63,140 nt of DNA from Desulfovibrio sp. (GCA_017415765.1 JAFQED010000009.1:1-63140), one strand, 5' to 3'; shown: positions 30,055 to 39,673, counted from the first letter of the stretch. A program made the numbers and translations. The notes: generated by a model from the letters alone, not told the origin.

Positions 30055-31326
30055 TTAAAAGCTGACCTTGTGGGCGGCTTCCAGTGCGCGGCTGAAGTCC
30101 TCCTCGCTGTGCACAAAGGAGACCATGCCGGTTTCATAGCCAGAGGGGGCCAGATAAATCCCCTGCGCCCGCATCTGCTTGTAAAAGCTGGTAAAGAGCG
30201 CGTGGTTACAGCCCTTGGCATCGTCAAAATTCCTGACGGGCTTTTCACTGAAATAGGGACAGAACATGGATGCCAAAGTGGGCATCTGGATGGGGACGCC
30301 CTTTTCCTGCAGGATGTCGCGCAGGGCTTCGGCAAAGCTGCGGGTGCGGGTTTCCAGTGCGCTGTAGTCTTGCCGGGCCAGCTTGCCCAGCGTAGCCAGA
30401 CCAGCAGCCATAGCCAGAGGATTGCCCGACAGGGTGCCTGCCTGATAGACAGCCCCCTTGGGAGCGACCTGCTCCATATAGCAACGCTTGCCGCCAAAGG
30501 CCCCTACTGGCAGGCCACCGCCGATGATCTTGCCAAAGGTGGTCAGATCCGGGTCAATACCAAAACGGGCCTGCGCCCCACCAAAAGCTGCACGGAAGCC
30601 CGTGATAACCTCATCAAAAATGAGCAGACTGCCATACTGGCTGGTCAGGCTACGCAGCCCTTCCAAAAAGCCGGCTTCGGGCAGTACAAGGCCCATATTG
30701 GCGGCAACCGGCTCAACGATGACCGCTGCCAGTTCCTCACCATGCCGCTTGAAACATTCCTGCACGGCCTCCAAATCATTGTAGGGGGCCAGCAGGGTGT
30801 CGGCTACCACGGCTTCGGGTACGCCGGGCGTACCGGGGATGGAGAAGGTTGCCACGCCAGAACCGGCCGCCGCAAGGAAGGGGTCGGCATGGCCGTGATA
30901 GCAGCCCACAAATTTCAGCACCTTGTTGCGGCCAGTAACCCCACGGGCAAGGCGCAAGGCACTCATGGTGGCTTCGGTACCGGAATTGACCATCCGCACC
31001 ATTTCCAAGCTGGGCAGGGCTGCAATAACGGCTTCGGCCAAGGCTACTTCGTCCGGGCAGGGGGCACCATAGCTGGTGCCGCGCCCTGCTGCGGCACGTA
31101 CCGCTGCGGTAACATCGGTATCATCATGCCCCAGGATCATGGGCCCCCACGACAGCACAAAGTCTATATATTCCCGCCCGTCCACGTCCTTCAGGTGGCA
31201 GCCGTGGGCTTCGGCAATAAAAAGAGGTAGACTGTCCACATTGTGGCAGGCCCGTACGGGGCTGTTGACCCCGCCGGGGATGAGCTGGCAGGCCTTTTCA
31301 AAAAGTTGGCGGGAGGTATCGTCCAC
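30055..31326 (-). CDS. hemL: Glutamate-1-semialdehyde 2,1-aminomutase (GTG start)
   Basis: HemL converts glutamate-1-semialdehyde to 5-aminolevulinate, the C5 route to tetrapyrroles. The 423-residue PLP enzyme has [15 protein letters not shown], the DEVITGFR segment and the PLP-lysine motif [13 protein letters not shown]. The start codon is GTG at 31326, behind AAGGAG; the protein then reads (M)[25 protein letters not shown] as in the family. It is probably co-transcribed with the ahbB-like gene upstream, linking early and late tetrapyrrole steps. Confidence 0.95.
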   Translation of the reverse strand: MDDTSRQLFEKACQLIPGGVNSPVRACHNVDSLPLFIAEAHGCHLKDVDGREYIDFVLSWGPMILGHDDTDVTAAVRAAAGRGTSYGAPCPDEVALAEAVIAALPSLEMVRMVNSGTEATMSALRLARGVTGRNKVLKFVGCYHGHADPFLAAAGSGVATFSIPGTPGVPEAVVADTLLAPYNDLEAVQECFKRHGEELAAVIVEPVAANMGLVLPEAGFLEGLRSLTSQYGSLLIFDEVITGFRAAFGGAQARFGIDPDLTTFGKIIGGGLPVGAFGGKRCYMEQVAPKGAVYQAGTLSGNPLAMAAGLATLGKLARQDYSALETRTRSFAEALRDILQEKGVPIQMPTLASMFCPYFSEKPVRNFDDAKGCNHALFTSFYKQMRAQGIYLAPSGYETGMVSFVHSEEDFSRALEAAHKVSF

Positions 31327-31384
31327 CGGTGGCTCCTTCTGGATGTTCAGGCATGGAGGTCATGACGCCGACAGGGGCGCAGGA

Positions 31385-31864
31385 TCAGGCAAAATAGGTC
31401 ATGGAGGTTTTTTTCAGTTCCTTCAGGCTGCGTAGCACGGCATATTCCTTAAGCGGCCATGACTCGCGCAGGTCTGCCACCACACCCAGACATTCCTCCT
31501 CGCTGCGGCCATGCACCATGGTATAAAGGGTGTAAGGCCAGTCCGCCGCCGGGCTGGGGCGAAAATAGGCGTGTGATACATGGCTGTTGGCAGCGGCTAT
31601 GGGGCCACAAAGCTCGGCCTCGGCCTCGCTGGCTTTCCAGGCTACCATGGCATTGTGCGTCCAGCCGGTTTTCTGGTGCTTGATGCTCGCTCCGAAACGG
31701 CGAATGGCCCCGTCCTCCTTAAGGCGACGCAACAGAGCCAGGACTTCCTCCTCGCTGACATCGGCCTCGCGGGCAAGGTCTGCATAGGGGGTAAGGCTAT
31801 GGGAGAGATTACCCTGCACAATACGCAGGACAGCGCGTTCGGCATCCGTGAACTGATAACTCAT
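31385..31864 (-). CDS. ahbB: Siroheme decarboxylase subunit (AhbB-like)
   Basis: Lrp/AsnC-fold protein, 159 residues, of the AhbA/AhbB/NirDLGH group. These decarboxylate siroheme to didecarboxysiroheme in the alternative heme pathway of sulfate reducers. An N-terminal winged-helix segment ([22 protein letters not shown]) is followed by [20 protein letters not shown] and [11 protein letters not shown]. The KHQKTG form resembles AhbB more than AhbA; the assignment between them is not certain. The ATG at 31864 follows GGGGAAG. The hemL neighbour fits a tetrapyrrole role. Confidence 0.75.
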   Translation of the reverse strand: MSYQFTDAERAVLRIVQGNLSHSLTPYADLAREADVSEEEVLALLRRLKEDGAIRRFGASIKHQKTGWTHNAMVAWKASEAEAELCGPIAAANSHVSHAYFRPSPAADWPYTLYTMVHGRSEEECLGVVADLRESWPLKEYAVLRSLKELKKTSMTYFA

Positions 31865-32005
31865 GTCTTCCCCGTGGCAAAAGAACCGCGCAACCTGAAT
31901 CGACCGCACGGCCTTGCAGGATGTCAGGCTGTTTCCTGTCCCATATGGGACAGGTGGCCCCGGCATGGCCTGCCTGTGGCGGTAAACCGTGCCGGGGCGT
32001 TTGTG

Positions 32006-32560
32006 CTATCGTTTGAAGGAACGGGCAAACAAGTCCTGAATGGCTATGCGGGCATTGTCTTCCAGAAAGCGGGTTCCCGTAGCGGCAAAATGGGCACACT
32101 CAATGGCAGGATTGTCCACTTCAGTCCAGCGATCCTGCTGCCAGGTGAACCAGAGGCCACGCGGCTGGTCAAAAACCAGCAGAGGCTTGTTGCAGATTTT
32201 GGCAAATTCTGCACCCCAGCCAGTGCCTCCCTTGACTGTATCATCCGGCTGGATGGCACCCACCACCAGAACCTGATCACCACTGCTGACCTGCCAGCAG
32301 ATGGACTGCAAGACCTTGCGGAAGAGAGGGGCGCGAGTATATTCGCGATTCATGAGCTTGGAAACGTAGGTCAGGCTGACATCCTTGAGTGCCAGCTCTT
32401 CGGAGGTGAGCACACGCACACCGCGCTTGCGCTCGATCTGGTGACCTTCAAAGCTGTAGTTGACCTCTTCGATGCCCCAGCTTTCTGCCAGCGCACCGAA
32501 AAATTGTTCCGTCCCGGCCGCGCCGCCGCTGAAAAGAACGCATTGATTGGGATTGAGCAT
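32006..32560 (-). CDS. Unknown Rossmann/SLOG-like protein
   Basis: A 184-residue protein. The N-terminus (VLFSGGAAGTEQFFGALAE) and the QVLVVGAIQPDD, GGTGWGAEFA and KPLLVFDQ segments look like an alternating beta-alpha fold similar to SLOG or nucleotide-binding proteins. This is a fold impression, not a family identification. A GAGGAG site precedes the ATG. It lies upstream of the ahbB-like gene on the same strand with a 140-nt gap. Confidence 0.6.
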   Translation of the reverse strand: MLNPNQCVLFSGGAAGTEQFFGALAESWGIEEVNYSFEGHQIERKRGVRVLTSEELALKDVSLTYVSKLMNREYTRAPLFRKVLQSICWQVSSGDQVLVVGAIQPDDTVKGGTGWGAEFAKICNKPLLVFDQPRGLWFTWQQDRWTEVDNPAIECAHFAATGTRFLEDNARIAIQDLFARSFKR

Positions 32561-32697
32561 GCTTGTCTCCTCGTATGGTAATCAGGCAGCCGCACCGGGC
32601 GGCCACGCAATGCGGCATCATGGCAGAATTTGCCCTGATGGGCAAGGCGACAAAAGGGAGAAAAGTCGGGGAAAACTGCCGGGCCGGACAGCACACA

Positions 32698-32734
32698 GAA
32701 AACGCCCCGGTGCGTATGCCGCTGCCGGGGCGTT
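32698..32734 (-). terminator. Rho-independent terminator after the RRM gene
   Basis: On the minus strand AACGCCCCGG pairs with CCGGGGCGTT (plus-strand 32701-32710 and 32725-32734) with a 14-nt loop and a following TTTCTG. It closes the RRM transcript. Confidence 0.75.
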
Positions 32735-32756
32735 GGAAAAGCCTTCGGATGCCCTG

Positions 32757-33023
32757 CTAGTAACGGGGCTGACGCGGTGCTCTGGGCTTGGCTTCGTTGA
32801 CACGCAGGGTGCGGCCACCAAAGCTGAAGTTATCCAGAGCTTCAATGGCGGCATCGGCTTCGCCGTCCTCCATTTCCACAAAACCGAAACCGCGTGCGCG
32901 TCCGGTCTCCCTGTCGCTGATGAGTTTCACGGAAAGAACTTTGCCGTATTCAGCAAAAAGATCCTGAACCTGTTCTTCCGTAGCCGACCAGGGAAGATTC
33001 CCCACATAGATGGACTTGGACAT
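32757..33023 (-). CDS. RRM RNA-binding protein
   Basis: A single RNA-recognition-motif protein of 88 residues. RNP2 (IYVGNL, residues 5-10) and RNP1 (RARGFGFVEM, about 42-51) are both intact with their aromatic RNA-stacking residues. A short Arg/Pro tail follows (AKPRAPRQPRY). Such proteins often act as cold-shock or general RNA chaperones. It is alone between terminator and intergenic region, with GAGGGTG before the ATG. Confidence 0.92.
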   Translation of the reverse strand: MSKSIYVGNLPWSATEEQVQDLFAEYGKVLSVKLISDRETGRARGFGFVEMEDGEADAAIEALDNFSFGGRTLRVNEAKPRAPRQPRY

Positions 33024-33182
33024 GAAACACCCTCACAAAAAAAGCTGACTCTCCGCGTATCTTTCCGGCAAACCCTATCGACGGTACGCGGCCCTCGCAA
33101 TGGACAAAAACACGGATTGTTGTGCTTGTCAACGAATCTGGCGAAAAAAATGGCTCTGCGCCCACGCGGGCTGTTTGCCGGG

Positions 33183-34652
33183 CTACTCCCGTGCTGCGCC
33201 TTCGGAAGGCGCGGGCATCCAGTCCGGGGCCATATCCGCAAAAGCCGTGTAGGGAGAAAGATACATCAGTTCTGCCACGCCCACAGGCCCGTTGCGCTGT
33301 TTGCCGATGATAATCTCGGCAACGCCATTGGCCGGACGGTCGGCAGGTTTCTGAAATTTGTACACGTCATCACGATAGACAAACATGATGACATCCGCAT
33401 CCTGCTCAATGGCCCCGGATTCCCGCAAGTCCGAAAGCATGGGTCGCTTGTCGCCACGTTCTTCCACTTTGCGGTTGAGCTGGGACAGAGCCACCACCGG
33501 CACGTCCAGCTCCTTGGCAAGGCCCTTGAGTGAACGCGAAATGTCCGAAATTTCCAGCTCGCGAGAGTCTGTCCTGCGGCTGCTGCGCATCAGCTGAAGG
33601 TAGTCCACCACCACCAGCCCCAACCCCTTGTCTGCCCGCAGACGGCGGGCGCGGGCACGCAGCTCAAGAGTGCTGAGAGCCGGGGTATCATCAATAAAGA
33701 TGGGGGCGCGGGCCACTTCGTCCGCAGCCGTATAGAGCTTGCCCCAATCCTCGTCACTCAGCAGGGACGGACGGCGCAGTTTGGAAAGATCCACCTTGCC
33801 CCAGACCGCCAGCATACGCTGCATGAGCTGTTCCTTGCTCATTTCCAACGAAAAAACTGCCACAGGCACGTTTTGCCGGATAGCTGCGTTCAGGGCCATG
33901 CAGAGGGCAAAAGCCGTCTTGCCCATGCTGGGACGCGCCGCCACGATGACAAGATCAGAGGCCTGTAGACCTGCAGTGAGTTTGTCCAGCCGGGCATAAC
34001 CAGTAGTGACACCGGTAATAATATCGTTGGAACCGGCCAGTTTGGAGAGATTTTCAAAAACCTTGTCCAGCAACTCACGTGAGCCGGTAAAATCCCGCCC
34101 GGTGGTGCGTTGCGAGATAGCAAAAACCTTTTGCTCGGACTCTTCAAGCAGGTTGCCCACCTCGCGTGAGGCATCAAAACAATCGCCTATGATGTCAGAA
34201 CAGGCCTGGATCAGCCCGCGTTGCAGGGCCTTATCGCGCACCAGAGTAGCGTAATAGTCAGCATTGGCACCGGAAACAGCCACCTGGCTCAGATCGGCCA
34301 GATAGACGGCCCCGCCGGCTTCTTCCAGCTCCTCACGGTTTTTGAGCTGCTCGGCAGTAGAGACAAGATCAATGGGCGCGGACTTGCGGTAGAGTTCCAG
34401 AAAGGCCCGGAAAATGACCACATGGGCAGGAAGGTAAAAATCCTCAGCCGTGATGGTGTCCACAATGCTGTGCATGAGCTGCGGGCGCAGCAGCACACCG
34501 CCCAGCACGGCCTGTTCTGCCTCCACACTGTGCGGGGGCACCCGGCGCAACAAATCTGCCCCACCCTGTCGCCCTTGCCGTCCCTTGTCGGAAGACAAGA
34601 CGCCCCCGGCCTCACGGCCGGGGGCAGTCTGATATTCATTGCGAGGAGGCAT
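33183..34652 (-). CDS. dnaB: Replicative DNA helicase
   Basis: DnaB is the hexameric fork helicase. The 489-residue protein has the N-terminal helical domain (VEAEQAVLGGVLL), Walker A ARPSMGKTAFAL, VFSLEMSKEQLMQRM, Walker B VVDYLQLM and the arginine-finger region. A Gly/Arg-rich N-terminal extension of ~35 residues is unusual. The gene starts 3 nt after the rplI stop, as in the conserved rpsF-rpsR-rplI-dnaB arrangement. Confidence 0.95.
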   Translation of the reverse strand: MPPRNEYQTAPGREAGGVLSSDKGRQGRQGGADLLRRVPPHSVEAEQAVLGGVLLRPQLMHSIVDTITAEDFYLPAHVVIFRAFLELYRKSAPIDLVSTAEQLKNREELEEAGGAVYLADLSQVAVSGANADYYATLVRDKALQRGLIQACSDIIGDCFDASREVGNLLEESEQKVFAISQRTTGRDFTGSRELLDKVFENLSKLAGSNDIITGVTTGYARLDKLTAGLQASDLVIVAARPSMGKTAFALCMALNAAIRQNVPVAVFSLEMSKEQLMQRMLAVWGKVDLSKLRRPSLLSDEDWGKLYTAADEVARAPIFIDDTPALSTLELRARARRLRADKGLGLVVVDYLQLMRSSRRTDSRELEISDISRSLKGLAKELDVPVVALSQLNRKVEERGDKRPMLSDLRESGAIEQDADVIMFVYRDDVYKFQKPADRPANGVAEIIIGKQRNGPVGVAELMYLSPYTAFADMAPDWMPAPSEGAARE

Positions 34653-34655
34653 GAC

Positions 34656-35171
34656 CTACTGGGCGTCAGCTTCGGCGGGGGCTTCAGCCTCGGCAGTAAG
34701 GGGGGGCTCTTCTTCCTCGATGACAGGCGCGTCAGAAACGACCTTCACCGGGACAACGGCAACCACATTGGCATGCAGACGCACACGCACGGGATGTTCG
34801 CCAAGGGAACGGATGGGGGCATCCATCAGGATGCGGCGACGGTCAACCTCAACACCAAGGGCAGCCAGGGCATCACCAATGATGCTGGAAGTCACCGAGC
34901 CATACAGCTTGTCGTTGTCACCCACATGCATGGGAATAACCACGTCAAGGGCTTCCAGGCGGGCCTGCAAGCCCTGGGCTTCGGCGCGCAGGGCATCCAT
35001 GCGGGCCTGGAGCTTTTTGCGTTCCAGTTCAAAAACCTTGAGGTTGGCTTCGCTGGCCACCATGGCAAGGCCCTGCGGCAGCAGGTAGTTGCGGCCATAG
35101 CCCGCCTTGACAGAGACCACATCGCCAAGGGAACCGAGATTTTCAACATCGGCGCGAAGTATCAGTTTCAT
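34656..35171 (-). CDS. rplI: 50S ribosomal protein L9
   Basis: L9, 171 residues, links 23S rRNA near the L1 stalk to neighbouring ribosomes. It begins MKLILRADVENLGSLGDVV with the conserved N-terminal domain and GYGRNYLLPQGLA, then the long connecting helix and C-terminal domain. The end has an extra acidic, Ala-rich tail (EAPAEADAQ) of ~20 residues. A GGGAGG site precedes the ATG. Confidence 0.95.
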   Translation of the reverse strand: MKLILRADVENLGSLGDVVSVKAGYGRNYLLPQGLAMVASEANLKVFELERKKLQARMDALRAEAQGLQARLEALDVVIPMHVGDNDKLYGSVTSSIIGDALAALGVEVDRRRILMDAPIRSLGEHPVRVRLHANVVAVVPVKVVSDAPVIEEEEPPLTAEAEAPAEADAQ

Positions 35172-35182
35172 GCTGCGCCTCC

Positions 35183-35446
35183 CTAGATGGAACTCTTTTT
35201 CTTGACGACAGAGTCGTGCGTGGCGGTGTAGATGAGCAGGGCCATCTGGCGGGCGCGCTTGATTTCGCGGGTCAGAAGACGCTGGTGCTGGGCGCAGGTG
35301 CCAGTGATGCGCCGGGCAATGATCTTGCCGCGCTCAGTGATGAAGTCGCGCAGGATGTCGGGACGCTTGTAGTTCAGAGGCAGTTCCTTGTCTGCACAGA
35401 AGCGGCAGAACTTACGGCGCGGGGCAAATTTTTTCTTGAAAGCCAT
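35183..35446 (-). CDS. rpsR: 30S ribosomal protein S18
   Basis: S18, 87 residues, binds 16S rRNA with S6. It carries [19 protein letters not shown], then the [22 protein letters not shown] motif. Its start follows the rpsF stop directly, with the GGAGG site inside the rpsF end. Confidence 0.96.
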   Translation of the reverse strand: MAFKKKFAPRRKFCRFCADKELPLNYKRPDILRDFITERGKIIARRITGTCAQHQRLLTREIKRARQMALLIYTATHDSVVKKKSSI

Positions 35447-35755
35447 TTAGGCAACCTCCCCGGCCTCTTCGTTGGCCAGCTTGACGGTGACGAACTTGAA
35501 GATGCCATCGGTGATCCTGATATTGCGTTCCAGCTCGGCCACCAGCGGGGCAGGAGCGTTGTACTCCAGCCGGACATAGTAGCCGCGCATCAGCTTGCGC
35601 ACCGGATAGGCCAGGTCACGCATGCCCCAGTGATCCGCCTCCACAAGCGCACCGCCTTCGCGCTCAATGACAGCCGTCAGCGCGTTGAGGATGCCCTCAC
35701 GGTTCTCGGCGGAAAGCTCCGGCGAAAGGAGCAGCAGGGTTTCAAATTTCCGCAT
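35447..35755 (-). CDS. rpsF: 30S ribosomal protein S6
   Basis: S6, 102 residues, starting MRKFETLLLLSPELS as in the family. It contains DHWGMRDLAYPVRKLMRGYYV, typical of the four-stranded sheet that binds S18. The ATG at 35755 lies behind AAGGAGAACC; an upstream in-frame ATG at 35791 is not conserved. It is the first gene of rpsF-rpsR-rplI-dnaB. Confidence 0.95.
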   Translation of the reverse strand: MRKFETLLLLSPELSAENREGILNALTAVIEREGGALVEADHWGMRDLAYPVRKLMRGYYVRLEYNAPAPLVAELERNIRITDGIFKFVTVKLANEEAGEVA

Positions 35756-35817
35756 TATGGTTCTCCTTATGGATTGGCAGCCCGCCCCCAACTGTCAGGA
35801 ACGAGCAAGGAACGGGT

Positions 35818-35846
35818 TACATACACGCAGCGCATCGGACTGTCAA
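35818..35846 (-). promoter_or_regulatory. Sigma70-type promoter of rpsF operon
   Basis: On the minus strand: TTGACA (plus 35841-35846), exactly 17 nt, then TATGTA (plus 35818-35823). It is ~60 nt upstream of rpsF. Confidence 0.7.
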
Positions 35847-35893
35847 GCCCCACTCTCAGCCGCGCATGGTCACAAAAGCCTGGCCGCACCCTG

Positions 35894-36679
35894 CTACCAT
35901 GCCAGACGCACAGGGGCACCGTGGGCGGCCATGACCTCCTTGCACTGGCGGATACTGTACTCGCCATAGTGTACGATGGAGGCTATCAGCGCGGCCGAGG
36001 CCCTGCCGCCAGCTTCGCTCACGGCCTCGTACATATGTTTTGGGGAGCCCGCCCCGCCGGACGCAATGACCGGGATGGAGACGGCTTCAACAATGCTGCG
36101 GGTCAAACGCAGTTCGTAGCCATCCTTGGTGCCATCAGCATCAATGGAATTGACGCACAACTCCCCTGCTCCCAGCTCCTGGCAACGGCGCGCCCACTGG
36201 ATGGCATCCAGCCCGGTACGCTTGCGCCCACCGTGGATGACGATTTCGTACCCAGAGGGGATGCCCTCATCCACAGGGACAGCCAGAACATCCATACCCA
36301 CCACGATGGCCTGAGAGCCAAAGGCGGCCGCACCCTCGCTGATAAGCTCCGGCGTTTTGACCGCTGCGGAATTGATGGAAACCTTTTCGGCCCCGGCCAG
36401 CAGCACGGCACGCATATCGGCCACGCTGGCAATACCGCCGCCCACGCTGAAGGGGATAAAAATTTCGGCAGCCACGCGCTCCACCACGTCCAGAAAAATG
36501 CCGCGCGCCTCGGCTGAGGCAGTAATATCGTAAAAGACAATTTCGTCCGCGCCCTGCTCGTAGTATTGCCGCGCACTGGCCACGGGGTCGCCAATGTCCA
36601 CATTGCCCGCAAACTTGACGCCCTTGGTCAAACGGCCATTGCGCACATCAAGGCAGGGAATGACCCGCTTACTGAGCAT
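35894..36679 (-). CDS. hisF: Imidazole glycerol phosphate synthase subunit HisF
   Basis: HisF is the cyclase half of IGP synthase, making IGP and AICAR in histidine synthesis from PRFAR and HisH-derived ammonia. The 261-residue TIM barrel starts [20 protein letters not shown] with the catalytic Asp, and has the second phosphate-binding half SGGAGSPKH. It overlaps hisH by 11 nt, consistent with a stoichiometric HisHF complex. Confidence 0.96.
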   Translation of the reverse strand: MLSKRVIPCLDVRNGRLTKGVKFAGNVDIGDPVASARQYYEQGADEIVFYDITASAEARGIFLDVVERVAAEIFIPFSVGGGIASVADMRAVLLAGAEKVSINSAAVKTPELISEGAAAFGSQAIVVGMDVLAVPVDEGIPSGYEIVIHGGRKRTGLDAIQWARRCQELGAGELCVNSIDADGTKDGYELRLTRSIVEAVSIPVIASGGAGSPKHMYEAVSEAGGRASAALIASIVHYGEYSIRQCKEVMAAHGAPVRLAW

Positions 36680-37310
36680 GATGCCCCTCCTGACAATAGC
36701 TGTAGAAGTTGCGGAGCATGGTCAGGCCGGGGCCGCCGCTTTTTTCCAAATGAAACTGGGCTGCCCAGAGGCCGTCCCGACCATACAGGGAGCAGAATTC
36801 ATGCCCGTAGCTGGTAGTGGCGATGACCAGACTCGGCTCTGGCTCTACATAGTAGCTGTGTACAAAGTAGAACTGCGCCCCCGCTTCCACCCCGTCCAGC
36901 AAACGGCAAGGCTGGCGTTGCACCAGGCTGTTCCAGCCCATGTGGGGCACAGGGGCCGGGCTGCCGTCCTCCTGCCGCAGGTCACGTGCAAAACGGCGGC
37001 ACTGCCCGGACAAGATGCCCAGCAAGAGGGTATCGTTCTCCTCGCTGCGCTCAAGCAGTATCTGACAGCCAAGGCAGATACCCAGCAGGGGCTGCCGACG
37101 GGCCACGGCCTGCCGCAGGGCGAGATCCAGCCCGGTGGCAGCAAGGGCCTGCATGGCCTGCCCTGCCGCACCCACTCCAGGGAAAACGATCCCGGCCGCG
37201 CTCTCCAGTCGGGCAGCGTCGGACGTTATTTCGCAGGGGATGCCCAGGTGTTCCAGTGCGCGCCGCACGCTGGTCTGATTGCCCGCCTCGTAGTCCAGAA
37301 TGGCCAGCAT
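36669..37310 (-). CDS. hisH: Imidazole glycerol phosphate synthase subunit HisH
   Basis: HisH is the glutaminase half of IGP synthase. The 213-residue class-I amidotransferase has the nucleophile elbow GICLGCQ and the His-Glu pair in [10 protein letters not shown]. It begins [23 protein letters not shown]. It is first in the two-gene hisHF unit, with a well-placed promoter upstream. Confidence 0.95.
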   Translation of the reverse strand: MLAILDYEAGNQTSVRRALEHLGIPCEITSDAARLESAAGIVFPGVGAAGQAMQALAATGLDLALRQAVARRQPLLGICLGCQILLERSEENDTLLLGILSGQCRRFARDLRQEDGSPAPVPHMGWNSLVQRQPCRLLDGVEAGAQFYFVHSYYVEPEPSLVIATTSYGHEFCSLYGRDGLWAAQFHLEKSGGPGLTMLRNFYSYCQEGHHAQ

Positions 37311-37363
37311 AGATAATCCTTGTGTAATGATGGTTGGCCGACTGCGGCCTTGACCGCGTGGGG

Positions 37364-37392
37364 AATATAGCCCTTTCGTCTGTAGGACGCAA
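37364..37392 (-). promoter_or_regulatory. Sigma70-type promoter of hisHF
   Basis: On the minus strand: TTGCGT (plus 37387-37392), 17 nt, TATATT (plus 37364-37369). It lies ~55 nt upstream of the hisH start. Confidence 0.65.
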
Positions 37393-37452
37393 CGCGGCCC
37401 TTACCCGGCTGACACTGGACGACTGGACGGCATACCGGGCTGCAATTTTTTA

Positions 37453-37494
37453 CTGACAAAGGATATTATCACGGTTATACAGAAAGCGTGATAA
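37453..37494 (+). promoter_or_regulatory. Promoter with overlapping palindromic operator upstream of tauE-like gene
   Basis: CTGACA (37453-37458), 17 nt, TATACA (37476-37481). An inverted repeat TTATCACG (37466-37473) / CGTGATAA (37487-37494) with a 13-nt centre brackets the -10 box. This is a typical repressor-operator layout. The regulator is unknown. Confidence 0.6.
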
Positions 37495-37596
37495 GCTTAC
37501 ATCCTGCCGGGCTGCGTCAGGTCTTACCGCAGGTGGCAGAAAGGATAGTCGGGCAGGACAGCAGAACGACAACCACAGCCGAATCCGGGAGGCAGT

Positions 37597-38502
37597 ATGT
37601 TTTTTCCCACAGCTGGCATCGAGTGTAATCCCCTGCTCCCCTTTTGTGCCGCGCTGGCGGTCTCCTTTTTCACGTCTATGGGTGGGGTTTCCGGGGCATT
37701 TCTGCTTTTGCCATTCCAAATGAGCGTGCTGGGCTACACCAATCCCAGCGTGAGTGCCACCAACCAGTTTTTCAATGTGCTGGCCTGTCCGGGTGGGATC
37801 TTGCGCTACTGGCGCGAAGGCCGCCTGATTTGGGCTTTGGCCGCCGTGGTAGCCCTGGGGACCCTGCCCGGAGTTTTTGCAGGTGCGCTCATCCGCATTT
37901 TTCTCCTGCCAGACCCGCGCCATTTTAAGGTGTTTGCAGCCCTCGTTTTGCTCTATCTTGGGCTGCGTATGCTGCGTGATGTCTGGCGCAGCCGCCAGAA
38001 GGGCAAACAGGGGACAACTGCCTCCAAAGCCGGGACGCCTTCTGCCAATGCTCTTTGCCGGGTGATGGCATGGAACAGCCGCTATCTGCTCTTTGACTTT
38101 GACGGACAGGAATACCGCGTTTCCTGCCGGGGGCTGGCCCTGCTCAGTCTTGTGGTGGGACTTGTTGGCGGGGCTTACGGCATAGGCGGCGGAGCGATCA
38201 TGGCTCCCTTTCTGGTGTCCATGCTGGGTCTGCCTGTACATGCCGTGGCTGGTGCTACCCTCTGCGCCACCTTTCTCACTTCAGTTGGCGGGGTAGCTTT
38301 TTACAGTCTGCTGGCTCCCTTCTGGCCGGAACTGTCGGTCGCACCGGATTGGGGTCTGGGGCTGCTGCTGGGGCTGGGTGGCCTGTGCGGGATGTATCTT
38401 GGCGCACGCTGCCAGCGGCTTGTCCCGGCGCGATACATCAAATATATGCTGGTTGCTATTTTGCTCTTTACAGCATGTCGCTATTTGGGCCAAGCTCTCT
38501 AA
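37597..38502 (+). CDS. TauE/SafE-family membrane transporter
   Basis: A 301-residue polytopic membrane protein with about eight hydrophobic segments in two repeats separated by a basic loop (RSRQKGKQGTTASKAG). The start of each half carries the family Gly-rich pattern (FTSMGGVSGAFLLLPF and VGGAYGIGGGAIMAPFLVS). TauE/SafE proteins are thought to export sulfite or sulfonates, plausible in a sulfate reducer but unproven here. GGGAGG precedes the ATG. Control by the upstream operator is likely. Confidence 0.85.
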   Translation: MFFPTAGIECNPLLPFCAALAVSFFTSMGGVSGAFLLLPFQMSVLGYTNPSVSATNQFFNVLACPGGILRYWREGRLIWALAAVVALGTLPGVFAGALIRIFLLPDPRHFKVFAALVLLYLGLRMLRDVWRSRQKGKQGTTASKAGTPSANALCRVMAWNSRYLLFDFDGQEYRVSCRGLALLSLVVGLVGGAYGIGGGAIMAPFLVSMLGLPVHAVAGATLCATFLTSVGGVAFYSLLAPFWPELSVAPDWGLGLLLGLGGLCGMYLGARCQRLVPARYIKYMLVAILLFTACRYLGQAL

Positions 38503-38549
38503 GGCGGGGCTGCCCCGTCTGATGTGTCTATCCAAGGATACGGCTTGCC

Positions 38550-39380
38550 ATGAATGATATGACTGCGCTGCCCATCGCCCTGTTTGATTCGGGCGTGGGC
38601 GGCCTTACCGTGCTTAAGGCACTGCGCCAGTGCCTGCCGCATGAGGACTTGCTCTATCTGGGGGATACGGCCCGTCTGCCCTATGGCACCAAGGGGCCGG
38701 AAACTATTGTCCGCTATACCTTGCTGGCTGCCCGGATGCTGGTAGGACGCGGGGCAAAGATGCTGGTGGTGGCCTGCAATACGGCCACAGCCGCTGCACT
38801 GCCAACCTTGCAGGAGGCTCTTGCCCCGCTGCCCGTGCTGGGTGTGGTGGAACCGGGAGCCAGGGCCGCTGCCGCAGCCAGCCGTAACGGTGAAATTGTG
38901 GTCATCGCAACCGAGGCCACTATCAGCGGCGGCGCATACCAACAGGCCATTGTGCGGATTCGGCCAGAAGCACAGGTGCGCGGCAGGGCCTGTACGCTCT
39001 TTGTCCCTATGGCCGAAGAAGGCCTTATGCACGGCCCACTGGCCGAAGGGCTGGCCCATCACTATCTGGACGACATTTTTAATCCCGCGCTGACCGCCCC
39101 CCGGCCCGACACCCTGTTACTGGGCTGTACGCACTTTCCTCTTTTGCAGACAGCCCTGCAAAACGTGGTAGGGCCACAGGTACACATTGTAGATTCGGCG
39201 GCCACTACGGCAGCCTGTGTATCCGAAAGGCTGGCCCAGACCAACCTGCTGCGCCCGGCAGACAGGCCCGGCACAAGCCATTTTATGACCACAGATAATC
39301 GCGCCCGCTTTGTGCGCACGGGCAGCCTGTTTTTGGGAGAACGCCTGCACAACGCCGATGTAGAACTTGTTGACCTGTGA
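38550..39380 (+). CDS. murI: Glutamate racemase
   Basis: MurI makes D-glutamate for peptidoglycan. The 276-residue protein has FDSGVGGLTVL, LGDTARLPYGTKG, the first catalytic Cys in VVACNTATAAA and the second in LLGCTHFPLL. It follows the tauE-like gene by 47 nt in the same direction, and ends just before the tRNA cluster. Confidence 0.95.
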   Translation: MNDMTALPIALFDSGVGGLTVLKALRQCLPHEDLLYLGDTARLPYGTKGPETIVRYTLLAARMLVGRGAKMLVVACNTATAAALPTLQEALAPLPVLGVVEPGARAAAAASRNGEIVVIATEATISGGAYQQAIVRIRPEAQVRGRACTLFVPMAEEGLMHGPLAEGLAHHYLDDIFNPALTAPRPDTLLLGCTHFPLLQTALQNVVGPQVHIVDSAATTAACVSERLAQTNLLRPADRPGTSHFMTTDNRARFVRTGSLFLGERLHNADVELVDL

Positions 39381-39433
39381 GACAGGGCCAGCCACGGCAC
39401 AGTTGGCAAACAAAAAAAATCGGAACTTGACTG

Positions 39434-39462
39434 TTGACAAGGGCAGCAAGTTTTTATATCAA
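39434..39462 (+). promoter_or_regulatory. Promoter of the tRNA-Gln/Glu cluster
   Basis: TTGACA (39434-39439), 17 nt, TATCAA (39457-39462). It ends 12 nt before the mature 5' end of tRNA-Gln, a usual tRNA-operon geometry. Confidence 0.65.
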
Positions 39463-39474
39463 CTCTTTGCACAC

Positions 39475-39549
39475 TGGGTTGTCGTTCAATTGGCAGGACG
39501 GCGGATTCTGGCTCCGCTAATCAAGGTTCGAGTCCTTGCAACCCAGCCA
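39475..39549 (+). tRNA. tRNA-Gln (CTG)
   Basis: A complete cloverleaf with CCA encoded. Acceptor TGGGTTG pairs with CAACCCA; the anticodon loop TTCTGGC gives CTG. The T arm has GGTTCGAGTCC. First in a three-tRNA unit. Confidence 0.95.
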
Positions 39550-39558
39550 GAAATATGC

Positions 39559-39635
39559 GTCCCCATCGTCTAGCTGGCCCAGGACAACGGCCTTTCACGC
39601 CGTCGACAGGGGTTCAAATCCCCTTGGGGACGCCA
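39559..39635 (+). tRNA. tRNA-Glu (TTC), copy 1
   Basis: A 77-nt tRNA with CCA encoded. Acceptor GTCCCCA pairs with TGGGGAC; anticodon loop CTTTCAC gives TTC. It is identical to the copy at 39674. Confidence 0.95.
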
Positions 39636-39673
39636 AATTTTTTGAAGCAATTAAAAGACTTTATATAAACCAC

